From: a bacterium
Lineage (GTDB): Bacteria > Patescibacteriota > Minisyncoccia > Phycocordibacterales > UBA10002
Length of the DNA stretch: 20,857 nucleotides
Direction: 5' to 3'
Assembly: GCA_030649775.1 (NCBI GenBank)
Contig: JAUSFR010000011.1
Coordinates: forward strand, 1-20,857
Position numbers and translations under genes: made by a program
Part shown: positions 20,189-20,857 of the stretch, piece by piece
How the letters are laid out: every line of letters begins with the position of its first letter
Position numbering within the stretch: position 1 is the stretch's first letter
The notes under the pieces: generated by a model
Told to the model about the DNA's origin: nothing
The model's database searches: none
Seen by the model: only the letters and a program-made list of their open reading frames with translations

Positions 20189-20508
20189 GAGTTTGAGAGG
20201 AAATCTATTTTTTGGCGATTTTTCTCGCCAACGTCAATCGCGAAAGAGATACGGGGAATATACTGAAGCGAAATACGTTTTCCGATGAAATCGCGAAGCG
20301 CTCCACCTTGCCGAACCGAAAACTCCAAAGCCTCTTTCTCTTTATCTTCGGGGAATACCGTGATAAGTACGGTGGCACGGTCGCCCTTGGGGGAGAGCTG
20401 AATATTGGTCACGGTAATAAGCGACGTGCGGTTTGAGACCTCGGCGAGGAACTCCGCCGCCGCGTGTCTAATCGCTTCTCTCATTTTTTCTGACCGAGTT
20501 GATTTCAT
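20185..20508 (-). CDS. rbfA: Ribosome-binding factor A
   Basis: A 107-residue protein, normal to slightly short for RbfA, a KH-like factor that helps mature the 30S subunit at the 5' end of 16S rRNA. The family pattern is visible: MREAIRHAAAEFL at the start, LITVTNIQLSPKGDRATVLITVFP in the middle (the V-T-x-V-x-x-S-x-D-x-x-x-A-x-V strand pair) and IGKRISLQYIPRISFAID near the end (x-R-x-P-x-[IL]-x-F). The ATG at 20508 fits the usual N terminus; a TTG at 20550 would add 14 unrelated residues. It lies about 70 nt downstream of infB, the standard bacterial order, with a hairpin between. Confidence 0.92.
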   Translation of the reverse strand: MKSTRSEKMREAIRHAAAEFLAEVSNRTSLITVTNIQLSPKGDRATVLITVFPEDKEKEALEFSVRQGGALRDFIGKRISLQYIPRISFAIDVGEKNRQKIDFLSNS

Positions 20509-20546
20509 AATCTTATTCGTGTGAGCGGCATTCGTAACGCCGCAAT

Positions 20547-20571
20547 GCAATCCCGTTTCTGAACGGGTTGC
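20547..20571 (-). other. Hairpin between infB and rbfA
   Basis: Minus strand gcaacccgtt pairs with aacgggattgc (one bulged base, 4-nt loop). There is no T-tract. It could set the ratio of infB to rbfA message or be a processing site. Confidence 0.4.
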
Positions 20572-20578
20572 ATGACCA

Positions 20579-20857
20579 CTATTGTTCTATGCTGGTCACC
20601 GCCTGAAGTTCGTCCCCTGGCATAATGCCGATACTTGTGGAAACAAACGCTCCGAATTCACTGCCAGTCGGAACGGACGAAGTCTTTTCCTTTAATCGCT
20701 GAAGTTCTTTTACCCGACCTTTTCCGATGGGCGCGCTCCGTCGAAGAATGTTGAATTCATCACCGGTTTCAATCGCCCCATCGGTTACCTTTCCGCCGAT
20801 CACCTGACGGTCTTTCTCGGTGGTGAAAATCTTTAAGACCTTTACGGTTGCCTTGAC
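20579..20857 (-). CDS. infB: Translation initiation factor IF-2, C-terminal part (partial)
   Basis: The last 92 residues of IF-2; the gene continues beyond the window edge. The fragment is the C-terminal beta-barrel (domain IV or C2), which binds the formyl-methionyl end of the initiator tRNA. Visible: VKATVKVLKIF, QVIGGKVTDGAIETGDEFNILR (the I-x-G-[CG]-x-V-x-x-G pattern), GKGRVKELQRLKE (the G-x-[IV]-x-S-L-[KR]-x-F/L-K region), then GSEFGAFVS and IMPGDELQAV. The reading frame runs open to the last base. Followed by rbfA as in most bacteria. Confidence 0.92.
   Translation of the reverse strand, partial: VKATVKVLKIFTTEKDRQVIGGKVTDGAIETGDEFNILRRSAPIGKGRVKELQRLKEKTSSVPTGSEFGAFVSTSIGIMPGDELQAVTSIEQ

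Noticed and set aside
126..20857. UGA recoding, as in some CPR lineages
   Set aside because: TGA serves as the natural stop of several genes here (for example 653, 11392, 17716) and tryptophan is encoded by TGG; no in-frame TGA is needed to complete any gene.

Overview
The window looks like a chromosomal piece of a Candidate Phyla Radiation (Patescibacteria) bacterium, most likely of the Parcubacteria type. This is inferred from several things: a run of small two-helix T4SS-pilin-like proteins, a solitary solute-binding protein, an S23/four-helix-bundle protein, many secreted or membrane proteins of unknown family, AT-rich intergenic simple repeats, weak or absent Shine-Dalgarno sites, and TGA used as an ordinary stop.

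Layout. (1) 1-760: a class I methyltransferase bracketed by two 91-nt direct repeats. (2) 743-6011, plus strand: a membrane-anchored solute-binding protein, then seven small pilin-like paralogues ending at a strong terminator, with an S23-type four-helix-bundle gene set into the array between the sixth and seventh. (3) 6130-9655, minus strand: four secreted or surface proteins (a lipoprotein, a Tyr/Gly-rich protein, an Ig-like protein and a triple PKD-like protein with a C-terminal anchor), which share a short Gly...Leu...Arg motif. (4) 9696-11300, plus strand: two paralogous secreted CARDB-type proteins. (5) 11318-16468, minus strand: two tandem copies of a two-gene unit, each with an upstream box, a soluble helical protein, a polytopic membrane protein and the same hairpin terminator. 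I do not recognise either family; this is the best candidate for an undescribed system. (6) 16469-17036: noncoding, with an inverted-repeat element and a 46-nt palindrome. (7) 17037-20132, minus strand: tRNA-Leu(TAG), tRNA-Lys(CTT), a cyanophycin-synthetase-like ATP-grasp protein, a TraX-like membrane acyltransferase, tRNA-Leu(TAA), and an intact tRNA-Cys(GCA) lying inside the anticodon loop of a second, interrupted tRNA-Cys(GCA). (8) 20185-20857, minus strand: rbfA and the 3' end of infB.

Working together: most of the window serves the cell envelope. The pilin array, solute-binding protein, surface proteins, TraX-like protein and duplicated membrane module would all act at or outside the membrane. 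No conjugation ATPase, VirB4/VirB6, relaxase or ABC permease is present here, so any machine the pilins belong to would be encoded elsewhere. The infB-rbfA-tRNA end is ordinary translation machinery, but its tRNA genes carry unusual insertions and partial duplications.
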